From an uncultured Sphaerochaeta sp. (GTDB lineage Bacteria > Spirochaetota > Spirochaetia > Sphaerochaetales > Sphaerochaetaceae): DNA of 64,000 nucleotides. The notes beneath the pieces were generated by a model that saw nothing but the letters and a program-made list of their open reading frames with translations, was not told the origin of the DNA and did not search any database. The DNA lies in NCBI RefSeq assembly GCF_963676285.1, contig NZ_OY781063.1:2790001-2854000 (forward strand), written 5' to 3'. Both the position numbers and the translations under genes were made by a program. Below are positions 8,859 to 17,026 of the stretch, in pieces. Position 1 is the first letter of the stretch. Each line of letters begins with the position of its first letter.

Positions 8859-10220
8859 CTAGATTACTCGCTTGGTCTTCCATTTCCCACGGGCAAAACG
8901 GGTGATGAAGCAGATGCTTCTTATGATCCAGTCAATATACATGCCAAACCATACCCCGTAGATGCCCCAGCCAAAGAGTATTGCCAGAAGGTAGCTCATT
9001 CCAACCCTGCTTGCCCACATACTCACCATTGATACAACCATGGTAAACTTGGCATCTCCTGCGGCCCGCAGGAAATTAGGCAGGGAGAATGCTGTTGGCC
9101 AGAGAATGGAGCTGAAGATCATGGCAGAGCGAATGACGTTTGATGCTAGTTCAGTCGCCTCAGCTGAAAGATTGAAGATCAGAACGATTTTGGGAGCGAA
9201 AATGAAGACAGGGATTGCCACAATGATCATGGCGATATATGCAGCAAGGAGCAGCCTCTTACCGTAGAAGACCGCCTGGTCTGGACGCTTTGCCCCGACT
9301 GCCTGTCCGATAACGGTGATCGAGGCCAGACCGATTGCCCCACCAGGGATATTGACGAAGGAGGCGACTGAGTTCGCAATGGCATTGGCTGCAATGGATG
9401 CTGTACCGAAGGCAGCTATGAACCCTTGCACCAGCAGTTTCCCAATCTGGAAAACGGAACCCTCAATCCCATTGGGGATGCCGATATGCAGGATTCGTTT
9501 GATCATATCCCAGCGAAGAGACCAATGGCGGTAATTTCTTACTGAGATCTGATTGGTCGGATTTGTCAGCAATGCAAGGATGATCGCACTGCCGATGATG
9601 CGGCTGAGCAGAGTGCCTAGACCTGCCCCAATTACCCCCAGATGCAAGGCAAAGATGAAGTAGGCGTTTCCTGCGACATTCACCAGATTCATGACCAGAC
9701 TCACCCACAGTGAGATCTTGCTGTTTCCCATGGAGCGGAACAATGCTGCCGATGCGTTATATGCAGCGAGAAAGGGGAGGGAGAGAAGGATATATATGAA
9801 ATATGTTGCTCCACCTTCGAGAACTGATGTTTCAATCGACCCAAAGATAAAGTTGATAATCTGCCTCCTAAACGGCATGCAGAGTATGAGCAGAAAGATT
9901 GAAACAAGCAGCGAGAGCAAGATCAATTGCTTGGCTGCTGCATTGGCCGATACATTATCCCTGTTTCCCAGATATTGGCTTGCAACCACTGCTCCACCAG
10001 TGGCGAAGGCTGCAAAGAGCTGGACGATCAAGATGGTAATTGAATCCACCAAGCTGATGGCGCTTACAGCACTTTCCCCGGCCGATGCAATCATGACCGT
10101 GTCAGCCATCCCGATGGAGACCATGAGCACTTGCTCGATGATGAGAGGAATAATAAGCGTATACAGGAAACGGCGGGAGAACATAGGTTCCAACGCCGTA
10201 TCCTGAATGATGGGTTTCAC
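8859..10220 (-). CDS. MATE-family multidrug/metabolite exporter
   Basis: A 453-residue membrane protein with about twelve hydrophobic helices in two similar halves. MATE features include IIEQVLMVSIGMADTVMI near residues 18-35 and the matching second-half segment IPNGIEGSVFQIGKLLVQGF around 240-260. These pumps export cationic drugs or metabolites using Na+ or H+. It follows the ABC ATPase gene by about 50 bp on the same strand and may be co-transcribed, but no functional link is evident. The substrate is unknown. Confidence 0.92.
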   Translation of the reverse strand: MKPIIQDTALEPMFSRRFLYTLIIPLIIEQVLMVSIGMADTVMIASAGESAVSAISLVDSITILIVQLFAAFATGGAVVASQYLGNRDNVSANAAAKQLILLSLLVSIFLLILCMPFRRQIINFIFGSIETSVLEGGATYFIYILLSLPFLAAYNASAALFRSMGNSKISLWVSLVMNLVNVAGNAYFIFALHLGVIGAGLGTLLSRIIGSAIILALLTNPTNQISVRNYRHWSLRWDMIKRILHIGIPNGIEGSVFQIGKLLVQGFIAAFGTASIAANAIANSVASFVNIPGGAIGLASITVIGQAVGAKRPDQAVFYGKRLLLAAYIAMIIVAIPVFIFAPKIVLIFNLSAEATELASNVIRSAMIFSSILWPTAFSLPNFLRAAGDAKFTMVVSMVSMWASRVGMSYLLAILFGWGIYGVWFGMYIDWIIRSICFITRFARGKWKTKRVI

Positions 10221-10270
10221 TGTGCTACCTCTTGCCCGTCCCCTATGGAAAGGGCAATGCTGACAACCTG

Positions 10271-11068
10271 TTAATCGGTAAGCAGTCCTTCGTCATTGTC
10301 AAAGTTTTTCTTGCGTAGGTCCTTAAACCTGCGTACCAGCTCTTCCACCGTAAGGCTTGCCTTCTGTTCTCCTGAAACATCGAGGATGATGGACCCTTCA
10401 TCCATCATGATCAGACGGTTACCGAAGTCAATGGCAAACTGCATATTATGCGTTACCATCAAGGCAGTAAGTTCATACTCCTTTATGTATCGTTCAGTCA
10501 GATCCATGACAATCTGTGCATTCCTTGGATCAAGGGCAGCGGTATGTTCATCAAGCAGGAGCATCTTGGGTTTGCTCATGACCGTCATCAACAAAGTGAG
10601 AGCCTGTCTCTGTCCTCCACTGAGTAGCCCGACGTTGTCCTTGAGCCTGTTCTCCAGACCGATGGGCTTGAGCAGCTCCCTGAATACTTGCCTCTTCTCA
10701 TTGTTCAGGCTTATACGCAGGCCCTTCATTCCCTTTGTCATAGCTGTGATCATATTGTCCTCAATGGACATATTTGCAGCAGTTCCCTTGGTTGGGTCCT
10801 GGAAAATTCGACCGATGGTCATTGCCCTGCGATACTCGGGGCTGTTGGTGATATCTACCTCGTCAAAAATGATCTTTCCATTGGTAACGGGGTAGGTCCC
10901 GCTGATAAGATTGAAGAGTGTGGATTTGCCGCTGCCGTTTGAGCCAATGACGCAGATGATGTCCCCTTTATTTACATGAAGGTTGATGTTTTCCAAGGCT
11001 GTCTTTTCATTGACAGTACCAGGATAGAAGACTTTGGTGATATTACTCAGATCAAGCATTGGTTGCAT
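10271..11068 (-). CDS. ABC transporter ATP-binding protein of a PF04392-type importer
   Basis: A 265-residue single ABC ATPase: Walker A GSNGSGKST (about 43-51), signature LSGGQRQAL, Walker B MLLLDEHTAALD, in which the usual P of DEPT is H, and H-loop VTHNMQ. That DEHTAALDP variant is typical of the ATPases that partner COG4120 permeases and COG2984 binding proteins. The start overlaps the permease 3' end by 17 bp, so the pair is coupled. Characterised relatives import tryptophan or other aromatic compounds. The substrate here is not determined. Confidence 0.9.
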   Translation of the reverse strand: MQPMLDLSNITKVFYPGTVNEKTALENINLHVNKGDIICVIGSNGSGKSTLFNLISGTYPVTNGKIIFDEVDITNSPEYRRAMTIGRIFQDPTKGTAANMSIEDNMITAMTKGMKGLRISLNNEKRQVFRELLKPIGLENRLKDNVGLLSGGQRQALTLLMTVMSKPKMLLLDEHTAALDPRNAQIVMDLTERYIKEYELTALMVTHNMQFAIDFGNRLIMMDEGSIILDVSGEQKASLTVEELVRRFKDLRKKNFDNDEGLLTD

Positions 11069-12005
11069 CCTCCTTGTCGCTCATGGTTTTTGCCTGGGAG
11101 CGTGCGATGGCTTTCTTTTTTGCCCCGGCAGAGCTAGCAGCACTACGGGTCTGCGCAACGAACAAGCTGACGATGACCAATATACCTGTGAGCAGTTTAA
11201 AATCGTTTGGGGTGATGTTAACCAAGTATCCGTACTTTCTTCCGAAGAACATCAAGGCTTTGTAGATGATGGCTCCAAAGATGGCTCTTAGCGTAAGCAG
11301 AGATATTCGGTTGGTAGAGAAGAGGAACTCGCCCAGCATGATAGCTGCCAGTCCCTGGACGACCATGCCGATTCCCAGATTTGCATCAGCAAAGCCCTGG
11401 TACTGGGCGAGCAGTCCACCAGAGAGAGCAATCAATCCATTGGAGAGCCCAAGGCCGATCAACTTCAATACTTCGGGGTTGATACCTTGGCTGATTACCA
11501 TTTGCTCGTTTCCCCCCATTGCTCCGAGAGAAACACCAAGGTCGGTACGGAAGAAGATATCAATGAGCACCTTTACAAAGAGTACCACCAGCAGAGTTCC
11601 CACCAGACTGGCCCATTCAGGGGGAAGGAACTGGAATGCCTCGGGGAGTTTTGAGTACAAGGTCTCCACGCGAAGCAAGGGGACGTTGGCCTTGTTCCCC
11701 AGAATTCTCAAGTTGATTGAATACAACATGGTCATGGTAAGAATACCTGCAAGCAAGCCAGGAATTTTCAGTTTATTATGGATGGCGGCAGTAACCATGC
11801 CGGCAAGCACTCCTGCAAAGAATGAAAGCAACAGTGCAACAAAGATGGGAAGGCCTGCTACAATGGCCATGGTTGCAACTGCTGCACCGGTAGCTACCGA
11901 TCCATCGCAGGTAAGATCGGCAATATCGAGAATCCGATATGAGATTAAGATTCCAATGACCATGAGTGAAAAGATCAGGCCATCTACAAAAATTCCTTCA
12001 AGCAT
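11052..12005 (-). CDS. ABC transporter permease (COG4120 type)
   Basis: A 317-residue membrane protein with around nine hydrophobic segments. It opens with a short hydrophobic leader and an IADLTCDGSVATGAAVATMAI-like segment that is characteristic of this permease family. The C-terminus is basic and cytoplasmic. It lies between the binding-protein gene, 68 bp upstream across a strong hairpin terminator, and the ATPase gene, with which it overlaps. Together they form a complete importer of the PF04392 binding-protein class. Confidence 0.9.
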   Translation of the reverse strand: MLEGIFVDGLIFSLMVIGILISYRILDIADLTCDGSVATGAAVATMAIVAGLPIFVALLLSFFAGVLAGMVTAAIHNKLKIPGLLAGILTMTMLYSINLRILGNKANVPLLRVETLYSKLPEAFQFLPPEWASLVGTLLVVLFVKVLIDIFFRTDLGVSLGAMGGNEQMVISQGINPEVLKLIGLGLSNGLIALSGGLLAQYQGFADANLGIGMVVQGLAAIMLGEFLFSTNRISLLTLRAIFGAIIYKALMFFGRKYGYLVNITPNDFKLLTGILVIVSLFVAQTRSAASSAGAKKKAIARSQAKTMSDKEDATNA

Positions 12006-12021
12006 GTAATACCCCTTACAC

Positions 12022-12057
12022 AGAAAAAACCCGCCGGCTCAATACAGTTCCGGCGGG
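12022..12057 (-). terminator. Rho-independent terminator/attenuator between binding protein and permease
   Basis: On the minus strand, the 8-bp stem CCCGCCGG/CCGGCGGG with a 12-base loop is followed by a run of six T. It lies directly after the binding-protein stop (12074) and before the permease start (12005). Partial read-through would give high binding-protein and low permease expression. Confidence 0.85.
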
Positions 12058-12073
12058 ATTGCAATTGACCCAA

Positions 12074-13075
12074 TTACTGGGTAATTTTCACACCATCCTT
12101 AATGAGCACTGCTGCTGCATCTTGCAGATCCTGCGAAATAGTATAGCCAAGCTCGTCCGCTGCATCAAGATTGAACCACAGCTGGAATTTTGTGGGATCA
12201 GTGATATAGACCGTTCCGATATCCCCGGCTTCTGTTCCCCTGAGAATCTGTTCAACAATCTTGCCTGTTTCGACACCGATGTTGTAGTAATCAAAGCCAA
12301 GACTGACGAGGACGTTCAGACCATCAATGCCGCTTGCATCAGCACTGAAGAGTGCCTTGCCGGCCTTCTTCGCAACATCGTCAACTGAGGCGATGGCACT
12401 GATGACTGTGTTGTCAGTGGCAATATAGAGTGCATCAACACGGTCAATAATTGACTGGGTGGCCATTTTGACTTCGCTGGAGTTTGAAATGGCAGCAGAA
12501 ACAAACTCTACCCCATATTTCTCACATGCGGCTTTTGCCATTTCCATGAGCAGGACACCATTGGCTTCACCGGAAGCGTAGACATTGCCGATGGACTTTG
12601 CACCGGTGATGTCGATCAGGAGCTTGATCTGTTCTTCGACCGGGTTCTTGTCGGATACACCGGCAATATTTGCTGCTACAAGGCCAGCCTCACTTGAGTC
12701 TGTGACAGCACTGAATACTACCGGGGTGCCGGAATTTTCATTAAACACCTGGGCAAGTGCCTGGGCGGCAGGGGTGGCAATACCGACGGCCACATCCACC
12801 TTGTCGCTCTTGAATTTCTGGGCAATGGAGGAAGCAGTTGAGATATCACCATTTGCATTCTGATGGTCATAGGTCACCAGAAGATCGGTTGTTGCAAGAT
12901 GATCCATCATACCCTGTTCAGCTGCATCGAGTGCAGCATGGGTAACCAGTTTGGAAATACCGATTTTGTACGGTTGTGGACCGGTTTGTTCTGCCTGACC
13001 AGCACTGAAGAGTGGGAGTGCAACACAGAGTAGCAGAGAGAGAGCGATGAGCATCGGACGCTGTAGTTTTTTCAT
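12074..13075 (-). CDS. ABC transporter substrate-binding protein (PF04392 family), paralog 1
   Basis: A 333-residue secreted binding protein. Start 13075 (MKKLQRPML) has GGAGG seven bases upstream; the longer frame to 13291 runs through the promoter and is rejected. The signal peptide ends near LPLFSAG and has no lipobox Cys. Family features are IGISKLVTHAALDAAEQG at the start of the mature domain, VGIATPAAQALAQVF, a SNSSEVKMATQSIIDRVDA stretch, and the C-terminal GFDYYNIGVETGKIVEQIL. It feeds the adjacent permease/ATPase. A close paralog lies immediately upstream. Confidence 0.93.
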   Translation of the reverse strand: MKKLQRPMLIALSLLLCVALPLFSAGQAEQTGPQPYKIGISKLVTHAALDAAEQGMMDHLATTDLLVTYDHQNANGDISTASSIAQKFKSDKVDVAVGIATPAAQALAQVFNENSGTPVVFSAVTDSSEAGLVAANIAGVSDKNPVEEQIKLLIDITGAKSIGNVYASGEANGVLLMEMAKAACEKYGVEFVSAAISNSSEVKMATQSIIDRVDALYIATDNTVISAIASVDDVAKKAGKALFSADASGIDGLNVLVSLGFDYYNIGVETGKIVEQILRGTEAGDIGTVYITDPTKFQLWFNLDAADELGYTISQDLQDAAAVLIKDGVKITQ

Positions 13076-13114
13076 AATCATTCCTCCAAGCGGATAATCC
13101 TTTTCGTTTGCAAA

Positions 13115-13143
13115 ACTATAGCTGGAATTTCTGGATTTGTAAA
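13115..13143 (-). promoter_or_regulatory. Sigma-70-type promoter of the ABC importer operon, with overlapping palindrome
   Basis: On the minus strand, -35 TTTACA (13138-13143) and -10 TATAGT (13115-13120) are 17 bp apart, upstream of the binding-protein gene. The -35 lies inside the inverted repeat GGATTTGTAAATCC (13133-13146), a plausible repressor site. The flanking DNA is very AT-rich. Confidence 0.7.
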
Positions 13144-13204
13144 TCCGAATATACAAAATAATGAATAATAATTCATATAATATACAAGTGTTATCTGGAT
13201 TTAC

Positions 13205-13244
13205 GCAAAAACAAAAAGGAACCTGCCCCCGAAGAGGCAGGTTC
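13205..13244 (-). terminator. Rho-independent terminator of the second binding-protein gene
   Basis: On the minus strand, the perfect 9-bp stem GAACCTGCC/GGCAGGTTC with an 8-base loop is followed by CTTTTTGTTTTTG. It isolates the upstream paralog (13269-14282) from the rest of the importer operon. Confidence 0.9.
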
Positions 13245-13268
13245 ACACTACAAGGAGAATCTACGTTA

Positions 13269-14282
13269 TTATTGCAATTGCTTCTTTCCATCCTTGATGA
13301 TCACCTTTGCATTGGCAAGCAATGACTCGTCAATGGAGATACCAAGTGCATCAGCGGTATCGAGATTGAACCATAGTTCAAATTGGGCGGGATCCTCGAA
13401 GAAAATTGATCCGATATCCTTGGGGTCTTCTCCCCGTAGGATTCGTTCAACCACTTTTCCGGTCTCCACCCCAACAGTGTAGTAGTTGAAACCCCAGCTC
13501 ATCAGGAAGTCGATGTTTTCACTGCTGGTGGTGTCAGTATTGAAGAGCGGAACACCTGCCTTCATGCATACCTCACTTACACTGGGAATGGCACTGACAA
13601 CGGTGTTGTCGATTGCAACATACATTGCATCCACACGGTCGATGATGGATTGGGCAGCCATCTTCACCTCGCTTGAATTGCTGATTGCTGCTGCCACAAA
13701 TTTGACACCATTAGCTTCGCTGATTTCTCTGGCCATCTCCATCTGCACCACTCCATTGGCTTCGTTGCTGGTGTAGATCATTCCCAGGGTCTTTGGTTTG
13801 ACAATAGAAAAATAGGTCTCCAGTTGCAGCTCAAGAGGGTTTAGGTCAGAGACCCCGGCAATATTCGTCTCTTCAGTCTTCGAATAGTCTACAACCAGGC
13901 CTGCTGCCAGAGGATCGGTGATTGCCCCGAATACCACTGGCTTATCCTTGATGATCTGGGCAAGCGCCTGAGCCGCTGGGGTAGCGATGCCAACCACGAT
14001 ATCCTTGTCATCGCTCTTGAATTTCTGGGCAATGGCAATGGCTGTTGCTATTTCGCCATTGCAGTTCTGGTTGTCAAATGTTACAGAGAAATCACTTGCC
14101 TCAAGCTGGTCCATGATCCCTTGTTCAATTGCATCAAGGGCAGGGTGACTGACCAATTTGGAAATACCGATGGTATAGGTTTTTTCTGTCCCTGGTGCGG
14201 GATCTGTTTCAGTGGCAGGTTGTGCAATCAGGTAGGTTCCGATAAGCAAAAACGTCAAAAGCAGGATACTTATTCTTTTCAT
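13269..14282 (-). CDS. ABC transporter substrate-binding protein (PF04392 family), paralog 2
   Basis: A 337-residue secreted binding protein, clearly paralogous to its downstream neighbour. They share the segments GISKLVSHPALDAIEQGIMD, VGIATPAAQALAQII, AAISNSSEVKMAAQSIID and GVETGKVVERILRGED. The start at 14282 (MKRISILLL) has AGGAG upstream and a signal peptide ending near YLIAQ. It has its own promoter and its own terminator, so it is expressed independently of the permease and ATPase. It may give the importer a second ligand specificity, or act as a sensor. Confidence 0.92.
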   Translation of the reverse strand: MKRISILLLTFLLIGTYLIAQPATETDPAPGTEKTYTIGISKLVSHPALDAIEQGIMDQLEASDFSVTFDNQNCNGEIATAIAIAQKFKSDDKDIVVGIATPAAQALAQIIKDKPVVFGAITDPLAAGLVVDYSKTEETNIAGVSDLNPLELQLETYFSIVKPKTLGMIYTSNEANGVVQMEMAREISEANGVKFVAAAISNSSEVKMAAQSIIDRVDAMYVAIDNTVVSAIPSVSEVCMKAGVPLFNTDTTSSENIDFLMSWGFNYYTVGVETGKVVERILRGEDPKDIGSIFFEDPAQFELWFNLDTADALGISIDESLLANAKVIIKDGKKQLQ

Positions 14283-14307
14283 GGTCAATCTCCTCTGTGA
14301 TGACGTT

Positions 14308-14336
14308 ACTATATATAGAAACTTGAAGGAGCGCAA
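14308..14336 (-). promoter_or_regulatory. Promoter of binding-protein paralog 2
   Basis: On the minus strand, TTGCGC (14331-14336) and TATAGT (14308-14313) are 17 bp apart. Near-identical direct repeats of 13 bp, ATAGAAACTTGAA and ATAGAAACATGAA, lie at 14315-14327 within the spacer and at 14347-14359 upstream of the -35. Their starts are 32 bp apart, about three helical turns, as expected for paired regulator sites. Confidence 0.6.
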
Positions 14337-14376
14337 GTATCTATTCATAGAAACATGAACTTTTTTTTGTGATGAG

Positions 14377-14408
14377 GCAAAAAGAAACTCCCCGGGGAGT
14401 CCGGGGAG
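14377..14408 (-). terminator. Rho-independent terminator after the acidic protein gene
   Basis: On the minus strand, the 8-bp GC-rich stem CTCCCCGG/CCGGGGAG with a 5-base loop is followed by AGTTTCTTTTTG. Confidence 0.8.
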
Positions 14409-14431
14409 GGATCTTTCAGGGTCACTCTGGA

Positions 14432-14719
14432 TTAGATAAAGTCATCTTCTTCAAATGCGTCCGTCTCATCGAAATCGTCATTTTCGTCGTAAAACTCATC
14501 CTCGTAGGACTCATCTCCATCGACCATGAAACCATCATCGAGCAAGTCGTCGTCTTCTTCATCCTCATCGAGCATTTCGTCATCGTCATCACCGAAATCA
14601 ATTACTTCAGGAGCATCAAATAGATCGGCAAGATAAGCATCTTCCTCATCCTCTAGCCTGCTGAAATAACGATCTTCCTCATCATCGAGCTCATCTTCTT
14701 CATCACGGTATTTAGCCAT
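14432..14719 (-). CDS. Extremely acidic 95-residue protein of unknown function
   Basis: The start at 14719 (MAKYRDEEDE) follows an AAGGAG at a 7-base distance; the in-frame extension to 14764 lacks a ribosome site. By hand count 51 of 95 residues are Asp or Glu, with one Lys and a few Arg. Aromatic residues (Tyr, Phe) recur at intervals between the acidic runs. There is no signal peptide, membrane segment or known motif. The gene is monocistronic with its own terminator. A nucleic-acid mimic, a chaperone for basic proteins or a cation buffer are possibilities, but nothing in the sequence decides between them. Confidence 0.75.
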   Translation of the reverse strand: MAKYRDEEDELDDEEDRYFSRLEDEEDAYLADLFDAPEVIDFGDDDDEMLDEDEEDDDLLDDGFMVDGDESYEDEFYDENDDFDETDAFEEDDFI

Positions 14720-14811
14720 GTCGTTACTCCTTGAAATCAGATTCAAATCCCACACCTCCAACATAAGAGAAGGTAATCAGGTTGTCAATTAGTTGTATCG
14801 GTTTGTGTGTA

Positions 14812-14840
14812 TGGACAGGTAAGAATCACACTGCTATGAT
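14812..14840 (+). promoter_or_regulatory. Promoter of pdxA, probably giving a leaderless mRNA
   Basis: TGGACA (14812-14817) and TATGAT (14835-14840) are 17 bp apart, with an extended -10 TGC just before the -10. Transcription would start about seven bases downstream, at the A of the pdxA ATG (14847). No Shine-Dalgarno sequence precedes that ATG, which agrees with a leaderless message. Confidence 0.6.
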
Positions 14841-14846
14841 GCGAAT

Positions 14847-15878
14847 ATGGAAACAAAACGATGGTATTTGGCTGTCCCTCTTGGGGACCCAGCAGGGATT
14901 GGCCCTGAGATAGTACTGAAGGCAATGCAACGCGTAGATCTTCCCCCTTCCATGGGGATGATAGTTATCGGTGATGTACCTATCTTGAAGAAGGTATCTA
15001 CTGATTTAGGCATCCCTTCAGATTTTGATGCCGTGGTTGTTGATGATGGTTCATTGGTTCGTGCAATTGAAAGCGGAAGTCGTCATATCCTTTACTCCCA
15101 GAATATCTTGGATATGCATCGATTCAGCTATGGAGAGATACAGGCAATGTGTGGCCGTGCGGCCTACCATGCAGTAGAGGAAGCGGTTCGTCTTATTAGC
15201 AGCGGATATGCTCATGCCTTGGTAACACCACCACTTCATAAGGAAGCCTTGAAAGCCGCTGGTGTCGATCATATTGGATACACCGAAATTCTTAGTGCAC
15301 TCAGCGGGACCAAGCGTGCAATAACGATGTTCGATACGCTTGGATTGAAAATATTCTTCCATAGCAGGCATCTTTCATTACGCCAGGCATGTGATGCAGT
15401 GACAAAGGAGTCATTGCTGAGGACCATCCTTGAGTGTGATGCCATTACAAAGAATCATGGTGGCGCGTTTAGAAATGAGCTCAGCCTTGCAGTTGCGGGT
15501 CTGAATCCACATTGCGGAGAGCATGGCCTCTTTGGCGATGAAGAAGAGCAAGCTATCGAGCCTGCCATCCTGGAAGCCAGAGAACGTGGGGTGAATGTTG
15601 CCGGTCCCATTGGAGCCGATTCAGTCTTTTACCAAGCAAGGGTCGGCAAGTATAGGGCAGTGATCTCCCTCTATCATGACCAAGGACATATTGCTGCAAA
15701 GACCTATGATTTTAACCAGACAATTTCAATAACCTGGAATCTCCCGTTCCTGAGAACCAGTGTGGATCATGGAACTGCCTTTAATATTGCAGGAAAGAAT
15801 CTGGCCGATGCTGCTGGCATGGTTCGTGCATTGGAGGCAGCAGCAGAATACCTCCTGGCAGAAGGAGAAAAAAGATGA
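14847..15878 (+). CDS. pdxA: 4-hydroxythreonine-4-phosphate dehydrogenase (PdxA family)
   Basis: A 343-residue PdxA-family enzyme: oxidative decarboxylation of 4-phosphohydroxy-L-threonine in pyridoxal phosphate synthesis, or of a 4-phospho-aldonate in PdxA2 relatives. Visible features are GDPAGIGPEIVLKA near the N-terminus, the metal-binding LYHDQGHIAAK near residue 275, and TSVDHGTAFNIAGK near the C-terminus. No other PLP gene is nearby. The PdxA2 alternative cannot be excluded, although its usual partner kinase (DtnK/OtnK) is absent here. It ends in an ATGA overlap with the next lipoprotein gene. Confidence 0.9.
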   Translation: METKRWYLAVPLGDPAGIGPEIVLKAMQRVDLPPSMGMIVIGDVPILKKVSTDLGIPSDFDAVVVDDGSLVRAIESGSRHILYSQNILDMHRFSYGEIQAMCGRAAYHAVEEAVRLISSGYAHALVTPPLHKEALKAAGVDHIGYTEILSALSGTKRAITMFDTLGLKIFFHSRHLSLRQACDAVTKESLLRTILECDAITKNHGGAFRNELSLAVAGLNPHCGEHGLFGDEEEQAIEPAILEARERGVNVAGPIGADSVFYQARVGKYRAVISLYHDQGHIAAKTYDFNQTISITWNLPFLRTSVDHGTAFNIAGKNLADAAGMVRALEAAAEYLLAEGEKR

Positions 15879-17023
15879 AACGGTTGGTACCAGTATTCCT
15901 GATGCTTGTAATTGTCATAATTCTCAGTGGTTGCGCAACCTCGGTGAAATTGCGACATATGGTCCCAGGCGAAGTGGATCTACAGGGAGGCAGGAGTCTC
16001 GCCGTTTCCTCAACATCCATGTATAGGTTCCCCTTTGGAAGACCTGTGAGCCCTTGGGTCAGTGGCCTGCAAGAGACTGATTTTACGCTCTCCACTGGCT
16101 ATGATTCGAATCTTTCAGAGCGTATTGCCTCCCTTGCAACACGTAAGATTGTGCAGGCAGTGAGCGATACCCGATATTTCTCGATACTGGCTCCCGAGGC
16201 TACCGATGCCTATCTCAGTCTCTCCAAAGTAGGAGAGGATAGTGTTCGCTTGATGCGTGACAAGGGTTTTGATCTACTCATGAGTAGTGAAATCTCCTAC
16301 ATGGATATGGAAGAGCGTGTTGAGGGGACTGATAGACGGGAGTTTGTTACCGATAGTAGCGGTGTAAGCAGTGAGCAAGTCACCAAGCGAGAGTATTACC
16401 TTGTACAGGAAGCAACCCTTGGACTTTCATACACTATTACCCGTTTGCAAGATGGTAGAATATTGGCAAGTGAAAGCTTTACAGACAAGGAAGAGAAGCA
16501 AACCAAGATTGGGACACGGTACTATGCCCCAGATGGCAGCCATCGTGATGAGAGGAACTACAGCAGTGGTCTGGCTCCCTCTTTTGATTCACTCTTTTCA
16601 CAGATCATCGGTCGAGCAGCTGAAAAGATGGCACTTCACCTAGCTCCCTCTTGGGAGACCAGGTATCTTTCACTGATGAAAAACAAGGAAAAGCTCGCTT
16701 CAGCAGATCTTGCTCATGAGTTTGCCAAGGATGGCGAATACCAGAGGGCATATCAGCAGTTCTTGTCAGTCTGGCAACAAGCAAGACAGCTTAGCAGTGG
16801 GTACAATGCATCCTTGATGCTTGCAGCCTTGGGAGATCTTCAGGCGTCTGTAGATCTTATGAATGATGTGTACAACTCAACGGGTGATAAACGCGCCCAT
16901 GATACGCTCTTGATCCTACAACAAGCATTGAGTCAGGACCAACTTGCCCAACAGCAGATAAGTGGTGACTCGGTGGATGATGGACAGGGTGTAACGATGA
17001 CTCAATATATGGTAATGGAGTAG
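15875..17023 (+). CDS. Lipoprotein, possibly DUF6340-like, with C-terminal helical repeats
   Basis: A 382-residue lipoprotein: MKRLVPVF, a hydrophobic stretch, then lipobox ILSGC with Cys at about residue 20. The mature N-terminal half mixes strands and helices (SERIASLATRKIVQAVSDTR, FDLLMSSEISYMD). From about residue 270 there are alpha-helical segments suggestive of TPR-like repeats (YQRAYQQFLSVWQQA, LMLAALGDLQASVDLMND). That resembles outer-membrane DUF6340/CsgG-like lipoproteins, but I cannot assign a function. The ATGA overlap with pdxA implies coupling; the cobalamin adenosyltransferase follows after 3 bp. Confidence 0.8.
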   Translation: MKRLVPVFLMLVIVIILSGCATSVKLRHMVPGEVDLQGGRSLAVSSTSMYRFPFGRPVSPWVSGLQETDFTLSTGYDSNLSERIASLATRKIVQAVSDTRYFSILAPEATDAYLSLSKVGEDSVRLMRDKGFDLLMSSEISYMDMEERVEGTDRREFVTDSSGVSSEQVTKREYYLVQEATLGLSYTITRLQDGRILASESFTDKEEKQTKIGTRYYAPDGSHRDERNYSSGLAPSFDSLFSQIIGRAAEKMALHLAPSWETRYLSLMKNKEKLASADLAHEFAKDGEYQRAYQQFLSVWQQARQLSSGYNASLMLAALGDLQASVDLMNDVYNSTGDKRAHDTLLILQQALSQDQLAQQQISGDSVDDGQGVTMTQYMVME

Positions 17024-17026
17024 CAA

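Noticed and set aside
13076..13291. N-terminal extension of binding-protein paralog 1
   Set aside because: The extension would cover the promoter (13115-13143) and displace the signal peptide. A GGAGG with correct spacing precedes ATG 13075.
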